Below are positions 53,632-63,024 of a stretch of 64,000 nucleotides of DNA, piece by piece (the stretch's first letter is position 1; each line of letters begins with the position of its first letter). A model generated the notes under the pieces. That model was given only the letters and a program-made list of their open reading frames with translations. It was not told the DNA's origin and made no database searches. The position numbers and the translations under genes were made by a program. The stretch comes from Borreliella chilensis (GTDB lineage: Bacteria; Spirochaetota; Spirochaetia; Borreliales; Borreliaceae), in NCBI GenBank assembly GCA_000808095.1, contig CP009910.1, positions 248,001 to 312,000 on the forward strand, in the 5' to 3' direction.

Positions 53632-54039
53632 TTATTTTAATACAATATTAATGCTTTTAAAATAATGTGCCTGAATATTAGTCATAAGGTGATACATCAT
53701 TTGATTTTGAACAAGCGCCTTAATCTCAGAATCAATATCAACATTATTGCCATTATTATTCACAGCTGAAAGGTGATCAAGAACTCTCTGGGGCTTAACG
53801 TCTGAATACTCTGGATTTTTAATTCCAGACAAATGCTTATCACTAGACTTTATCAAGTCTAGATCATTTCTACATTTATTTGAAACAGCCTTCTCAAGCT
53901 CTGACTCAAAAGAAATTTTACTTCTTTTAAAATTTGGAGTATCTACGTTTGCTATATTGTCAGAAATAACACCTTGTCTTAAGCTTAGAACATCTAAATA
54001 TCTGTGTGAAAAATCTACAGATCTCTCGAAATCATTCAA
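53632..54039 (-). CDS. flgB: Flagellar rod protein FlgB
   Basis: This 135-residue proximal rod protein shows LSLRQGVISDNIANVDTPNFKRS at the N terminus and a C-terminal helix. It is the first gene of the flagellar operon. The TTG start is supported by AGAGGGGG seven bases upstream. The 33-bp gap to hslU plus the end of hslU probably holds the operon promoter. Confidence 0.95.
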   Translation of the reverse strand: MNDFERSVDFSHRYLDVLSLRQGVISDNIANVDTPNFKRSKISFESELEKAVSNKCRNDLDLIKSSDKHLSGIKNPEYSDVKPQRVLDHLSAVNNNGNNVDIDSEIKALVQNQMMYHLMTNIQAHYFKSINIVLK

Positions 54040-54072
54040 ATTAGAACCCCCTCTTTTTAAAATTACTTTTAA

Positions 54073-55416
54073 CTAAATTATATAATAATTTAAATCTTTT
54101 TGTTCGTTAATTTGTATTTTTTTATTAACATAGTCCAAGTTTATTTCAAATTTTTTTAACTTACTACCAGGCACCTCAAAAAAAAGATCTGCAAGCACTC
54201 TTTCCATAACGCCATGAAGTCTTCTAGCACCAAGATTTTCATTTTCAAGATTCATATTAAAAGTGAGCTCTGCAATTTTATCTATAGCCTCCTCACTAAA
54301 CTTCAAATCCAAATTATAAACCTTAAACATTGCAACATACTGCTTTATTAAAGAATTTTTGGTTTGTTTTAAAATTTTTTTCAAATCGTCTATGCTTAAA
54401 CTCTTAAGCTCAACCTTAATCGGGAATCTCCCTTGAAGCTCGGGTATTAAATCAGAAGGTTTTGCTAAATTAAATGCCCCTGCTGCAATAAATAAAATAT
54501 GAGAAGTATCAACTATACCATATTTTGTATTAACTTTAGAACCTTCGATAATTGGTAAAATATCTCTTTGAACGCCTTCTCTAGATACATCATTACCACT
54601 CCTATTCTTAGCAGCAATTTTGTCGATCTCATCAATAAAAATAATTCCCATATTTTCAACTTTGGATTTTGCAATATCTGAAATGTTTTCATGATCAACT
54701 AATTTCTCAAGCTCTTCTGCTAAAATTATTTCCTTTGCCTTTTTAATCTTCAATTCTCTTTTCTTTTTTCTATCAAATAGATTGCCCAATAAACCTCCAA
54801 TACCCATATCAATCTCTTCAAAATTACCACCTGTAAATATTTCTATTGTAGAAAATGGCATTTTGCTAGAAATTTGTATTTCAATAGCAGTGTCATCAAG
54901 CTCACCTGCTCTAAGCTTTTTCCTTAGCTTCTCTTTTACCTTTTCTTCCGCCTTTATTTCGCTTGGATCTACATTTTCAAAATTGCTAGACCCCTTAAAA
55001 AGACTTTCAACTATTCTCTCTTCTGTTTTTACTAAAGCATCTTCTCTTACAGCGCTATACATTTCTTCTTTTACCATATTAACTGCAATGCCCATTAAAT
55101 CCCTAACCATAGATTCAACATCACGACCAACATAACCAACCTCAGTATATTTTGTAGCTTCAACTTTAATAAAAGGAGCCTTGATTAATTTAGAAAGCCT
55201 TCTTGCAATCTCAGTCTTTCCAATACCAGTTGACCCAATCATAATAATGTTTTTAGGCATTACCTCATCTTTTATTTCTTTGGGAAGTCTAGATCTTATA
55301 TATCTATTAACAAGAGCAATTGATACTAATTTTTTAGCTTCGTTTTGACCTATTATGTACTTATCAAGTTCTGCAACTATATCTTTGGGAACTATATGAT
55401 GTTCTAACTTATTCAT
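54073..55416 (-). CDS. hslU: HslU ATPase subunit of the HslUV protease
   Basis: This AAA+ unfoldase (447 aa) pairs with HslV. Walker A is GSTGIGKT, Walker B GIIFIDEIDKI, and the intermediate domain lies at about 110-240. The C-terminal end (YYII), which docks into HslV, is hydrophobic as required. I choose the ATG at 55416 because AGGAG lies seven bases upstream; the TTG at 55431 lies across that site. It overlaps the hslV stop by eight bases. Confidence 0.95.
   Translation of the reverse strand: MNKLEHHIVPKDIVAELDKYIIGQNEAKKLVSIALVNRYIRSRLPKEIKDEVMPKNIIMIGSTGIGKTEIARRLSKLIKAPFIKVEATKYTEVGYVGRDVESMVRDLMGIAVNMVKEEMYSAVREDALVKTEERIVESLFKGSSNFENVDPSEIKAEEKVKEKLRKKLRAGELDDTAIEIQISSKMPFSTIEIFTGGNFEEIDMGIGGLLGNLFDRKKKRELKIKKAKEIILAEELEKLVDHENISDIAKSKVENMGIIFIDEIDKIAAKNRSGNDVSREGVQRDILPIIEGSKVNTKYGIVDTSHILFIAAGAFNLAKPSDLIPELQGRFPIKVELKSLSIDDLKKILKQTKNSLIKQYVAMFKVYNLDLKFSEEAIDKIAELTFNMNLENENLGARRLHGVMERVLADLFFEVPGSKLKKFEINLDYVNKKIQINEQKDLNYYII
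54077..54082 (-). promoter_or_regulatory. Putative -10 of the flgB operon promoter
   Basis: TATAAT on the minus strand overlaps the last codons of hslU, about 40 bases before the flgB start. No convincing -35 is visible at 16-18 bases (GAACAA). From memory, a sigma-70 type promoter upstream of flgB has been mapped in B. burgdorferi and is widely used; the sequence here is consistent with that location. Confidence 0.5.
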
Positions 55417-55957
55417 TTTCAATCTCCTCAATCACAATGTTAGAATTAGTATATATGCACACTCTTGCCGCTATCTTTAAAGATCTAAGCGCAACTTCAA
55501 AAGCACTTAATTTTTTATTTTCCATGTAAGCAAGAGCTGCTGAATACGCATAATTGCCCCCACTACCAATTGAAATAACATCCTCTTCAGGCTCAACAAC
55601 ATCACCAGTACCAGAAATTAAAAGAATATTACTAGAATCAGCAACAAGCATCATAGCCTCAAGCTTATGAAGTATCTTGTCAGAACGCCAATCTTTTGCA
55701 AGGTCAACAGCAGCCCTTTTAATGTCAATCAAACCATCACCTTTTGCCTTGATTTTTTCTTCAAATTTTTCAAAAAGAGTAATTGCATCAGACGTTGAAC
55801 CTGCAAATCCTGCCAAAATTTTTCCATTAAGCAATTTTCGTATTTTAATAGCATTACTCTTTAAAACAGTATGTCCAAAAGTTACTTGTCCATCTGCTGC
55901 TACCACAGTTTTGCCATTTTTTTTTATTGCAATAACTGTAGTTCCTTTAAAGCTCAT
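55409..55957 (-). CDS. hslV: HslV peptidase subunit
   Basis: This 182-residue threonine peptidase has the proteasome-beta fold and forms the HslUV barrel. The mature catalytic threonine is probably Thr6, preceded by the short propeptide MSFKG, as judged from alignment of TTVIAIKKNGKTVVAADGQ with family members. The later GSGGNYA motif is present. A run of six Gs lies four bases before the ATG. Confidence 0.95.
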   Translation of the reverse strand: MSFKGTTVIAIKKNGKTVVAADGQVTFGHTVLKSNAIKIRKLLNGKILAGFAGSTSDAITLFEKFEEKIKAKGDGLIDIKRAAVDLAKDWRSDKILHKLEAMMLVADSSNILLISGTGDVVEPEEDVISIGSGGNYAYSAALAYMENKKLSAFEVALRSLKIAARVCIYTNSNIVIEEIENE

Positions 55958-55966
55958 ATTACCCCC

Positions 55967-56914
55967 CTATTTATATATCTCGTTTAAAAGTTCATCAATA
56001 AGAAAATCAGATACATTTTTACAATTACAATACTCTTTAGAATCATCCTCAATCTTATTGGAATCTATATATTCAACATTCAATAAAGCATAAAGATCTT
56101 TAATGGTTTTTATCTCTTGAGCACCAAAACTATACAATTTAACGGCTCCATCGCCACAAAAATCTAAATCATAAACATAAATGTCAAGCCCCAGGTCAAG
56201 ACCAAGTTCAGCTGTAATCAAAGCTCCCGATTTTAAAGGCGCATAAGTTATAAAAATAGCATCCGACAAGCCTGAGATTAATCTATTTCTTTTAGCAAAA
56301 AAATAATTTTGAATTTTATCAAAAGGCAACGTCTCAGTAATTATTCCGCCCCCTTGTTCTAAAAGCTTAAAAACATATTTTCGATTTTGCTTAGGATAAA
56401 TATTGTCAATATCTGTTGGAATAACAGCAAATGTCCTCCTATTCTCATTAATTGCAGCTATATGGGCCTCAATATCAGCCCCAATTGCAAATCCAGAAAT
56501 AATCTCTACACCATTTCTTGCAAGATGTGCAGAAAACTCTCTCGTTCTCTCAGCAAGAGTTTTGCTAATTCTTCTCGAACCAACAACAGCCCAAGACAAT
56601 GAAGAAAAATTAGGCAAATTACCTTTGTAATAAATAGCAAAAGGGGGATCATAAATTCTCTTAAGCTTATTAGGGTAAATCTTAGATCCTAGAATAGCAA
56701 TTTTGGCTTTTGTCCTTCTAATAACTTTTTCTTGCAATTCTATTAACTTTAAATCAGGCAGCCTAAATAATCTTTTAAATGATCTTGAAAGATAAGCCTC
56801 AATGTCTTTTTGAGTCAATTTAATAATATCATTAAAATCAAAATTAATAAAAAGCTTTAGTTTTTCCTTGCTTTTTAAAAATTTTAAATTATCAATATAA
56901 AGCAATTTCATCAT
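55967..56914 (-). CDS. dprA: DNA-processing protein DprA (Smf)
   Basis: This 315-residue Rossmann-fold protein has the DprA core (about 85-290): AVVGSRRISKT, GVEIISGFAIGADIEAH and FAKRNRLISGLSDAIFI. DprA binds single-stranded DNA and loads RecA during transformation in competent bacteria. It lies between a lipoprotein gene and hslV. Two adjacent ATGs are possible starts and the ribosome site is weak. No other competence genes are in the window. Confidence 0.92.
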   Translation of the reverse strand: MMKLLYIDNLKFLKSKEKLKLFINFDFNDIIKLTQKDIEAYLSRSFKRLFRLPDLKLIELQEKVIRRTKAKIAILGSKIYPNKLKRIYDPPFAIYYKGNLPNFSSLSWAVVGSRRISKTLAERTREFSAHLARNGVEIISGFAIGADIEAHIAAINENRRTFAVIPTDIDNIYPKQNRKYVFKLLEQGGGIITETLPFDKIQNYFFAKRNRLISGLSDAIFITYAPLKSGALITAELGLDLGLDIYVYDLDFCGDGAVKLYSFGAQEIKTIKDLYALLNVEYIDSNKIEDDSKEYCNCKNVSDFLIDELLNEIYK

Positions 56915-56920
56915 AAATAA

Positions 56921-57610
56921 TTACTTCAAATTGCTCATGATCCTAGAAACACCTTCTTTTTGCTCTTCAGTTACAGCCTTTTTACTAGCTTTATCATAAA
57001 ACAATATAGCATTACCAAAATCACCAAGCGAATAATAATTTGCACCTCTTAACATTAAAAACTCAAAATAATCCTCACCCATATTATCAAGCTTATTTAA
57101 ATACTCTTTAGCTTCAAGCTGCTTATCAAGTTCATATACATACATATTAGAAATAGCAAAAAGAGACTCTTTGAAATCATTTCTAATTGAAATTGACTTT
57201 AAAAAAGAATTTTCAGCAAGAATCATGTATCTTTCAATTTCATTTTTTATCTTTAAATTTTTAGCTAAATTATAAGAAGCAACACCTACGTAAAAATGTG
57301 ACAAATAACTATTGGGGTTGATTTCTAAATTTTTACCAAAATACTCAATAGAGGGTCCGTATTGCCCAAGCTTAAAAAATTCAAGCCCAATCAAATTGAA
57401 AAACCTGGCTTTTTTATCAATTGAATTAACTATCTTTAAAATATTCTTATCTTCTTTTTCTACAAATTCCTTATAAACTTCAATTTTAGATTCAGATCCA
57501 CCGCCTGAAATTTCCAATTCTCTTAACCTAAGCCCAAGATTCAATTTTTCCTTAGATTCATTTCCGCAAGATACAAATAAATTAATAAGCATTAACAAAA
57601 AAATTTTCAT
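56921..57610 (-). CDS. TPR lipoprotein
   Basis: This 229-residue protein has a lipoprotein signal with lipobox LFVSC (Cys15) and three to four TPR-like repeats (about 70-225), for example PSIEYFGKNLEINPNSYLSHFYVGVAS. It should be anchored in a membrane facing the periplasm. Its ATG directly follows the ftsZ TAG without a gap, and it could serve as a division or wall scaffold; function is not known. Confidence 0.75.
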   Translation of the reverse strand: MKIFLLMLINLFVSCGNESKEKLNLGLRLRELEISGGGSESKIEVYKEFVEKEDKNILKIVNSIDKKARFFNLIGLEFFKLGQYGPSIEYFGKNLEINPNSYLSHFYVGVASYNLAKNLKIKNEIERYMILAENSFLKSISIRNDFKESLFAISNMYVYELDKQLEAKEYLNKLDNMGEDYFEFLMLRGANYYSLGDFGNAILFYDKASKKAVTEEQKEGVSRIMSNLK

Positions 57611-58810
57611 CTAATCATCGCTACTTTTTTTGTTTAAATTTCTAAGAAATGTTGGAACATCAATATCATCATCAAAATAATTAACATTTTTAGACTTTAC
57701 TGCAAAAGAAGAATCTTGATGTTCATAAGATCCAGAAGGAATATTTTGAGTACCTGACATTAAAGTGTCAAACTCTTTAGAACTTAAGGTATTATTTTCT
57801 GGCGAATTGGATATTTCCTTTTGCCTTTTAGATGCAAAACCTGTAGCAACAACTGTAACATAAATTTCATCTTCAAGATTTGAATTAATAGCATGGCCAT
57901 ATATTACAGTAGCCTCATCATCAACACTAGCAGTAATTATTCCCATAATCTCTTCAAGCTCAAGCAATGAAAAATCATCACCACCAGTAACATTGACAAG
58001 AAGTCCTTTAGACCCCTCAATACGCACTTCCTCAAGTAAAGGATTACTAATAGCAGAAGTTGCAGCATCAACAGCTCTGTTTTCACCCTTGCCATATCCG
58101 ATTCCCATTAAAGCATCACCTTGCCCTTGCATAATACTTTTAACATCGGCAAAATCAATATTAACCTCTCCGTGTTCAATAATAAGCCCTGCAATACCTT
58201 GAACACCCATTCTCAAAACATCATCTGCACGTTTAAAAGCATCTTTAATAGTAGTCCTTTTGTCAACAACAGTTAAAAGCTTTTGATTTGGAATGATAAT
58301 TAATGTATCTACAGACTTTCTTAAATTATTTATTCCTTGCTCAGCAAGTCTTAATTTCTTAGGACCTTCAAACTTAAAAGGCTTCGTCACAACTCCAACT
58401 GTCAAAATTCCAAGCTCTTTTGCAACTTGCGCAATAACCGGAGCTGCTCCGGTTCCTGTTCCACCACCCATACCAGCAGTAATAAACACCATATCAGCAC
58501 CAGAAAGATGATTACGTATAACATCTATGTCTTCCTCTGCGGCAGCCTGCCCAATCTCAGGCTTTCCTCCAGCACCAAGCCCCGCTGTAACTTTTGCTCC
58601 AAGAGCAATTTTTATGGGAGCAATAGAGGTTTGGAGAGCCTGAAGATCAGTATTAGCCACAATAAATTCAACATCTCTTACTCCATATTCAATCATACGA
58701 TTAACAGCATTACTACCTCCTCCTCCTGCACCAATCACCTTAAGAATTGTGGGATTTGTAGTAGAATCAAATCTTCTTGTATGGCCATCAATCATATTAT
58801 AATCTTTCAT
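57611..58810 (-). CDS. ftsZ: Cell division protein FtsZ
   Basis: This tubulin-like GTPase forms the division ring. The GTP-binding loop [10 protein letters not shown], the N-terminal [13 protein letters not shown] and the T7 loop [11 protein letters not shown] are present. The C terminus ends in a conserved tail ([11 protein letters not shown]) that binds FtsA. I start at the ATG at 58810 (399 aa), where GGAGG is eight bases upstream; the ATG at 58825 adds five residues but overlaps that ribosome site and has none of its own. Confidence 0.96.
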   Translation of the reverse strand: MKDYNMIDGHTRRFDSTTNPTILKVIGAGGGGSNAVNRMIEYGVRDVEFIVANTDLQALQTSIAPIKIALGAKVTAGLGAGGKPEIGQAAAEEDIDVIRNHLSGADMVFITAGMGGGTGTGAAPVIAQVAKELGILTVGVVTKPFKFEGPKKLRLAEQGINNLRKSVDTLIIIPNQKLLTVVDKRTTIKDAFKRADDVLRMGVQGIAGLIIEHGEVNIDFADVKSIMQGQGDALMGIGYGKGENRAVDAATSAISNPLLEEVRIEGSKGLLVNVTGGDDFSLLELEEIMGIITASVDDEATVIYGHAINSNLEDEIYVTVVATGFASKRQKEISNSPENNTLSSKEFDTLMSGTQNIPSGSYEHQDSSFAVKSKNVNYFDDDIDVPTFLRNLNKKSSDD

Positions 58811-58831
58811 TAACGCTTCCTCCATGATTGG

Positions 58832-60073
58832 TCAAAACCATTCTTTCAAAAACCAACCTTTCAACTTTGAAGATATTTTATTTTTTCTTTTAACTTTACT
58901 GCTTACCTTCTTTAATTTATTGAATTTTTGTTGCTCATGCTTATAAAGAACAAGACCAAGAGCTGAAGAAAACTTAGGATCTATATGCTCTTCTCCAATC
59001 CCATTAATACTCATTGGCAAACCTATTCTTGCAGGATAATGAAATACTTCTTCTATTAAATTAGAAATACCTGGGAATAAAGCTCCCCCACCTGTTAAAA
59101 CTATCCCACCATTAATTTTATTATAAAGCCCACGTTTAAGTATTTCCGCCCTCATCATTTCAAAGATTTCTTTTAATCTTGAATTAATGATTATAGACAA
59201 CTCTTTTCTGCTTTTTTCTTGAGGGGGTCGAGTCCCTAGATTTGGAATAATTACAGTTTCCATTTGACTATCAAGAATAGATGGATGGGCAATGCCAGCT
59301 GTTACTTTAATATTCTCAGCAACATCCTCAGGAACCTTCCAAACTTGAGCAATATCAAGAGTTACCCTATTAACACCAATAGGAATTACACCTGTATAAT
59401 AAGGAGAACCGTCAATATAAAGAATAATATCAGTAGTTCCTTTACCCATATCAATAAACAAAACACCCATCTCACGCTCTTCTTTAGAAAGAGTTGCATA
59501 AGAAGAAGCTAAACTTCCAAGAACAACCTCATCAACTGCAAATCCAGCTCGATTTACACATCTGACTAAATTCTGACTAGAAGAGCTAGATCCTGTAATA
59601 ATATGCACTTCTCCTTCAAGACGAATACCCATCATATCTATTGGATTTTTTATATGAGGTATTCCATCTACAATAAATTCTTGAGGAATAACATGAAGAA
59701 TTTCTCTATCCATTGGAATAACAATTGCCTTTGCAGCTTCGATTACCCTATCAACATCTTCTTCGTTAATCTCTCTTGTTCTTGAATTTATTGCAACAAC
59801 ACCACGCGAATTGGTTCCCTCAACACTACTCCCAGACATAGAAACTGAAAGCGATGTAATATCACACCCTGAAATGAGCTCTGCAGCCTCAATAGAATTA
59901 GATATTGAATCAAGAGCAGCTTCAATGTTTATTAAAACTCCCTTCCTAACTCCTCTTGATATACTAGTGCCTATTCCAACTATTTCCAATTGATCATTCA
60001 AATTTACTTCAGCAACAACAGTACAAATTTTTGAAGTTCCAACATCCAAACCTACTATCAAATTCCTAGACAC
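58832..60073 (-). CDS. ftsA: Cell division protein FtsA
   Basis: This 413-residue actin-like protein tethers FtsZ to the membrane. ATP-site motifs GLDVGTSKI, FIDMGKGTTDI and VLTGGGALFPG are visible, and the C terminus ends in an amphipathic membrane-binding helix (KLKGWFLKEWF). The start is GTG, sharing one base with the ftsQ stop; AGGAG lies seven bases upstream. Confidence 0.95.
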   Translation of the reverse strand: MSRNLIVGLDVGTSKICTVVAEVNLNDQLEIVGIGTSISRGVRKGVLINIEAALDSISNSIEAAELISGCDITSLSVSMSGSSVEGTNSRGVVAINSRTREINEEDVDRVIEAAKAIVIPMDREILHVIPQEFIVDGIPHIKNPIDMMGIRLEGEVHIITGSSSSSQNLVRCVNRAGFAVDEVVLGSLASSYATLSKEEREMGVLFIDMGKGTTDIILYIDGSPYYTGVIPIGVNRVTLDIAQVWKVPEDVAENIKVTAGIAHPSILDSQMETVIIPNLGTRPPQEKSRKELSIIINSRLKEIFEMMRAEILKRGLYNKINGGIVLTGGGALFPGISNLIEEVFHYPARIGLPMSINGIGEEHIDPKFSSALGLVLYKHEQQKFNKLKKVSSKVKRKNKISSKLKGWFLKEWF

Positions 60074-60816
60074 TAACTTTCTCCTAACAAAATGATATCA
60101 CCACTTCTTAAATCTATAACACCAGGCTTTCCTTTAAGCAAATCAACTGCAAGAAATACTTTATGCATCACGTCTGTTAAATCCATATCAACTGTTATCA
60201 ATATTTTATTATATATGCTTTTAATATACAAAATTACATTATAATCATAGAAATTCAATTTTAAAAAATTTACCTCTGATATTAAATTATACAAATATTT
60301 TTGATTTATTTTAAGATAATTAAGACCTCTTACAACATTAAGCATTCTATCCTCTAGAAAATCTCCGACATTATTATCATTCAAAATTAATCCACTAATT
60401 ATAGGTAAATCATAAATTAAATACTCACTTTTTTCCAAAATTACACCATCTGATGCAATACAATAATAAGTAATGTTACCATTTACATTTTCTAAAGCAA
60501 CAGCAACGGGTATTCTTTTCTCTATTTTAATATTAATTTTATTAGGAAACTTAAGATCAACCTTAGCATTCTTTACTCTTAAATCTCTTTTAAGATTCTC
60601 CTCATATATTCTAACATTAACATTATGATAATAAGTATTAGGCTTAATTCCTGAAATCTTAATTATATCTTCTTTAGAAAGAGAAGTATCATTATTTATG
60701 CTAATATATCTAATCAAAAAATAAGGAGACACAAAAATAATAATTATTATTTCAAAAAAAATTAAAGACGTTGAAAAATATATATATTTAATTAAAAATT
60801 TTCTCTCAATAATCAT
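60073..60816 (-). CDS. ftsQ: Cell division protein FtsQ/DivIB
   Basis: This 247-residue protein has a short cytoplasmic end, one membrane helix (about 10-32), a POTRA domain (IRYISINNDTSLSKEDIIKISG) and a periplasmic beta domain. Assignment rests on topology and position between ftsW and ftsA; sequence conservation in the family is low. The start ATG has no clear ribosome site. Confidence 0.85.
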   Translation of the reverse strand: MIIERKFLIKYIYFSTSLIFFEIIIIIFVSPYFLIRYISINNDTSLSKEDIIKISGIKPNTYYHNVNVRIYEENLKRDLRVKNAKVDLKFPNKINIKIEKRIPVAVALENVNGNITYYCIASDGVILEKSEYLIYDLPIISGLILNDNNVGDFLEDRMLNVVRGLNYLKINQKYLYNLISEVNFLKLNFYDYNVILYIKSIYNKILITVDMDLTDVMHKVFLAVDLLKGKPGVIDLRSGDIILLGES

Positions 60817-60850
60817 AAACTAATCCGATTTACACACTAGAAAAATCCAA

Positions 60851-61945
60851 TCAATTATTACTTAAATCCCTTGAAACATTTGAAATAAGACCAGAAAGTG
60901 CCATGGTAACAACAATAGAAGAACCTCCTGATGAAAAAAAAGGCAAATTTATTCCTGTGGGAGGCAAAAGACCAATTGCAATTAGAATATTCATCATGCT
61001 TTGAAGAAAAATTGCAAGACTTGAAATAAATGCAATAAAAAATTTGAACTTGTTATTAGAATGGATAGCTATAAAATAGCCAGTACAAAAAAATAAAAAA
61101 AATAAACTTATAGCAAAAAATACACCCAAAAATCCCAATTCTTCCCCAAGAACTGAAAAAATAAAATCAGAATTAGCCTCTGGAAGCTTCCCAAGTTTTA
61201 TCTCTCCCATCCCTAAACCTTTGCCTAAAATTCCCCCACTCTTTAAAGCATTAAGAGATGCTATTATTTGATAACCTTTGCCTGAAGGATCGTCGTAAGG
61301 ATTAAGAAAGGCAAAAATTCTAGAAACCCTATAAGGCTCAAGCATCAAAAATATAACAGAAACCGGCAAAAAAGTAATCACAATGGCAAAAACATAACTA
61401 AATGCCATATTAGAAACAAACAAAACAATAAAAAAAAGAATAGCAAAATAAATAGCTGTTGAATAATCGTTTTGCAAAATTATTAATACCCAAAAAATTG
61501 CAAAAATAAACATTGGCTTTAACCAGTATGAAATACCATTATTTTTTCTTAAATCGAATTTACTCAAATAAGATGAGAGATAAATAGTAAAAGATATTTT
61601 AAAAATCTCAGAAGGTTGAATACTAACACCTTGAAAGAATATCCATCTCTTTGCTCCAGAAATACTTGGAGATAAAAAAGTCGCCATAATTAAAAAAAAG
61701 GTTATAATCAATACAGGAAATATTGAATTTTTAAAAAAATTTAAAGAAATTCTCTCAAAAGCAAAAAAAACAATAAAGCTCAAAAAAAGATAATTAAGTC
61801 TTGTAAAAAATAAAAAATTTGGATTTCCTGTTAGTTCTAAGCTTAAAAAAAAGGAAGAGGTGTAAAAAACTACAAGCCCATAGGCTACTAATAGCAGCAA
61901 AACAAGCAAATAACATATTCTAAGTGAACTTACCTCTACAAACAT
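60851..61945 (-). CDS. ftsW: SEDS peptidoglycan polymerase FtsW
   Basis: This 364-residue SEDS-family membrane glycosyltransferase has ten predicted helices. Motifs include SGAKRWIFF, LPEANSDFIFSVLGEELG and the C-terminal LPFFSSGGSSI. FtsW makes septal peptidoglycan. RodA is similar; the neighbours mraY and ftsQ favour FtsW. Confidence 0.9.
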   Translation of the reverse strand: MFVEVSSLRICYLLVLLLLVAYGLVVFYTSSFFLSLELTGNPNFLFFTRLNYLFLSFIVFFAFERISLNFFKNSIFPVLIITFFLIMATFLSPSISGAKRWIFFQGVSIQPSEIFKISFTIYLSSYLSKFDLRKNNGISYWLKPMFIFAIFWVLIILQNDYSTAIYFAILFFIVLFVSNMAFSYVFAIVITFLPVSVIFLMLEPYRVSRIFAFLNPYDDPSGKGYQIIASLNALKSGGILGKGLGMGEIKLGKLPEANSDFIFSVLGEELGFLGVFFAISLFFLFFCTGYFIAIHSNNKFKFFIAFISSLAIFLQSMMNILIAIGLLPPTGINLPFFSSGGSSIVVTMALSGLISNVSRDLSNN

Positions 61946-61951
61946 AACAAA

Positions 61952-63007
61952 TTATCTAATTTTTATTGTACTTAAAGCAAGTATAGCAAATATTAATCCT
62001 ATTATCCAAAATCGAATAACAACTTGCATCTCAGACCATCCAAGTTCTTCAAAATGATGGTGAAGTGGAGCCATTCTAAATACTCTTTTTTTGGTTTTTT
62101 TGTAAACCATGACTTGAATAATTACAGACAAAGTTTCAATAATAAAAACACCTGCAAGAATTGAAAAAAGTATTTCACTTTTTAAAATTAAAGCCGCCAT
62201 TCCAAGAATAGCTCCCAAAGCCAGGCTGCCTGTATCCCCCATCATAATTTTAGCAGGATAAGCATTAAACCATAAAAATCCAAAACTTCCTCCAAGCAAA
62301 GCTCCAAGAAATATTACAAGCTCTTCAGAACCTTTAATATTTGGAATATGCAAGTAAGCTGCAAAATCAGCTCTACTAGTAAGATATGCAATTATCATTA
62401 AAGCTCCTGTTATAACTATGCTCAACCCAATTGCAAGTCCATCAAGCCCATCTGTTAAATTAAAAGAATTAGAAGCAGAAATTAAAATAAACATGCCAAA
62501 AGGAATATAAAATATTCCTAAATCTATTTGAAAAGACTTAATAAAAGGGAAATAGATTATACTAACATGCTCATCCCCTAAATAATACAGAATTCCAACA
62601 GAAATAAAAGAAAATATTATTTGCCCATAAATCTTAAATCGAGCTTTAAGCCCATCTGAAGTCTTCCTTTTAATTTTCAAAAAATCGTCCATAAATCCTA
62701 AAAAGGCAAATCCAAGCATAACAAAAACCATAATTAAAAAATAAACATTTAAAATATTGCTCCAAAACACTAAAGAGATAAAAACACAAAAAAAAATAAG
62801 AATGCCTCCCATAGTAGGAATTCCTGTTTTTTCGCTCAAATGTCTTCTAGGACCATCTTCTCTTAAAATCTGATCGGCTCTTAATCTTTTTAGCCTTAAA
62901 ATAATATGAGGACCTACAAACAAAGACAATAAGAATGCAAAAATCGTAGCATAAGCCATCCTAAAAGTAATATATTTAAGTAACCGCAAACCTAAAAGAT
63001 AAAACAT
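61952..63007 (-). CDS. mraY: Phospho-N-acetylmuramoyl-pentapeptide transferase MraY
   Basis: This 351-residue membrane enzyme transfers phospho-MurNAc-pentapeptide to undecaprenyl phosphate, giving lipid I. Catalytic motifs FMDDFLK, NLTDGLDGLA, MGDTGSLALG and the HHHFE loop are present, with about ten helices. It lies between murF and ftsW (6-base gap to ftsW). Confidence 0.97.
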   Translation of the reverse strand: MFYLLGLRLLKYITFRMAYATIFAFLLSLFVGPHIILRLKRLRADQILREDGPRRHLSEKTGIPTMGGILIFFCVFISLVFWSNILNVYFLIMVFVMLGFAFLGFMDDFLKIKRKTSDGLKARFKIYGQIIFSFISVGILYYLGDEHVSIIYFPFIKSFQIDLGIFYIPFGMFILISASNSFNLTDGLDGLAIGLSIVITGALMIIAYLTSRADFAAYLHIPNIKGSEELVIFLGALLGGSFGFLWFNAYPAKIMMGDTGSLALGAILGMAALILKSEILFSILAGVFIIETLSVIIQVMVYKKTKKRVFRMAPLHHHFEELGWSEMQVVIRFWIIGLIFAILALSTIKIR

Positions 63008-63024
63008 AAGAACCTCATTATTGT

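Noticed and set aside
55677-56093. 138-codon plus-strand open frame opposite hslV and dprA
   Set aside because: It is antisense to two clearly conserved genes, has no ribosome site, and reads as S/F/P-rich low-information sequence.
58427-58813. 128-codon plus-strand open frame opposite ftsZ
   Set aside because: It is antisense to the conserved GTPase domain and its product is Ser/Asn/Cys-rich without any motif.
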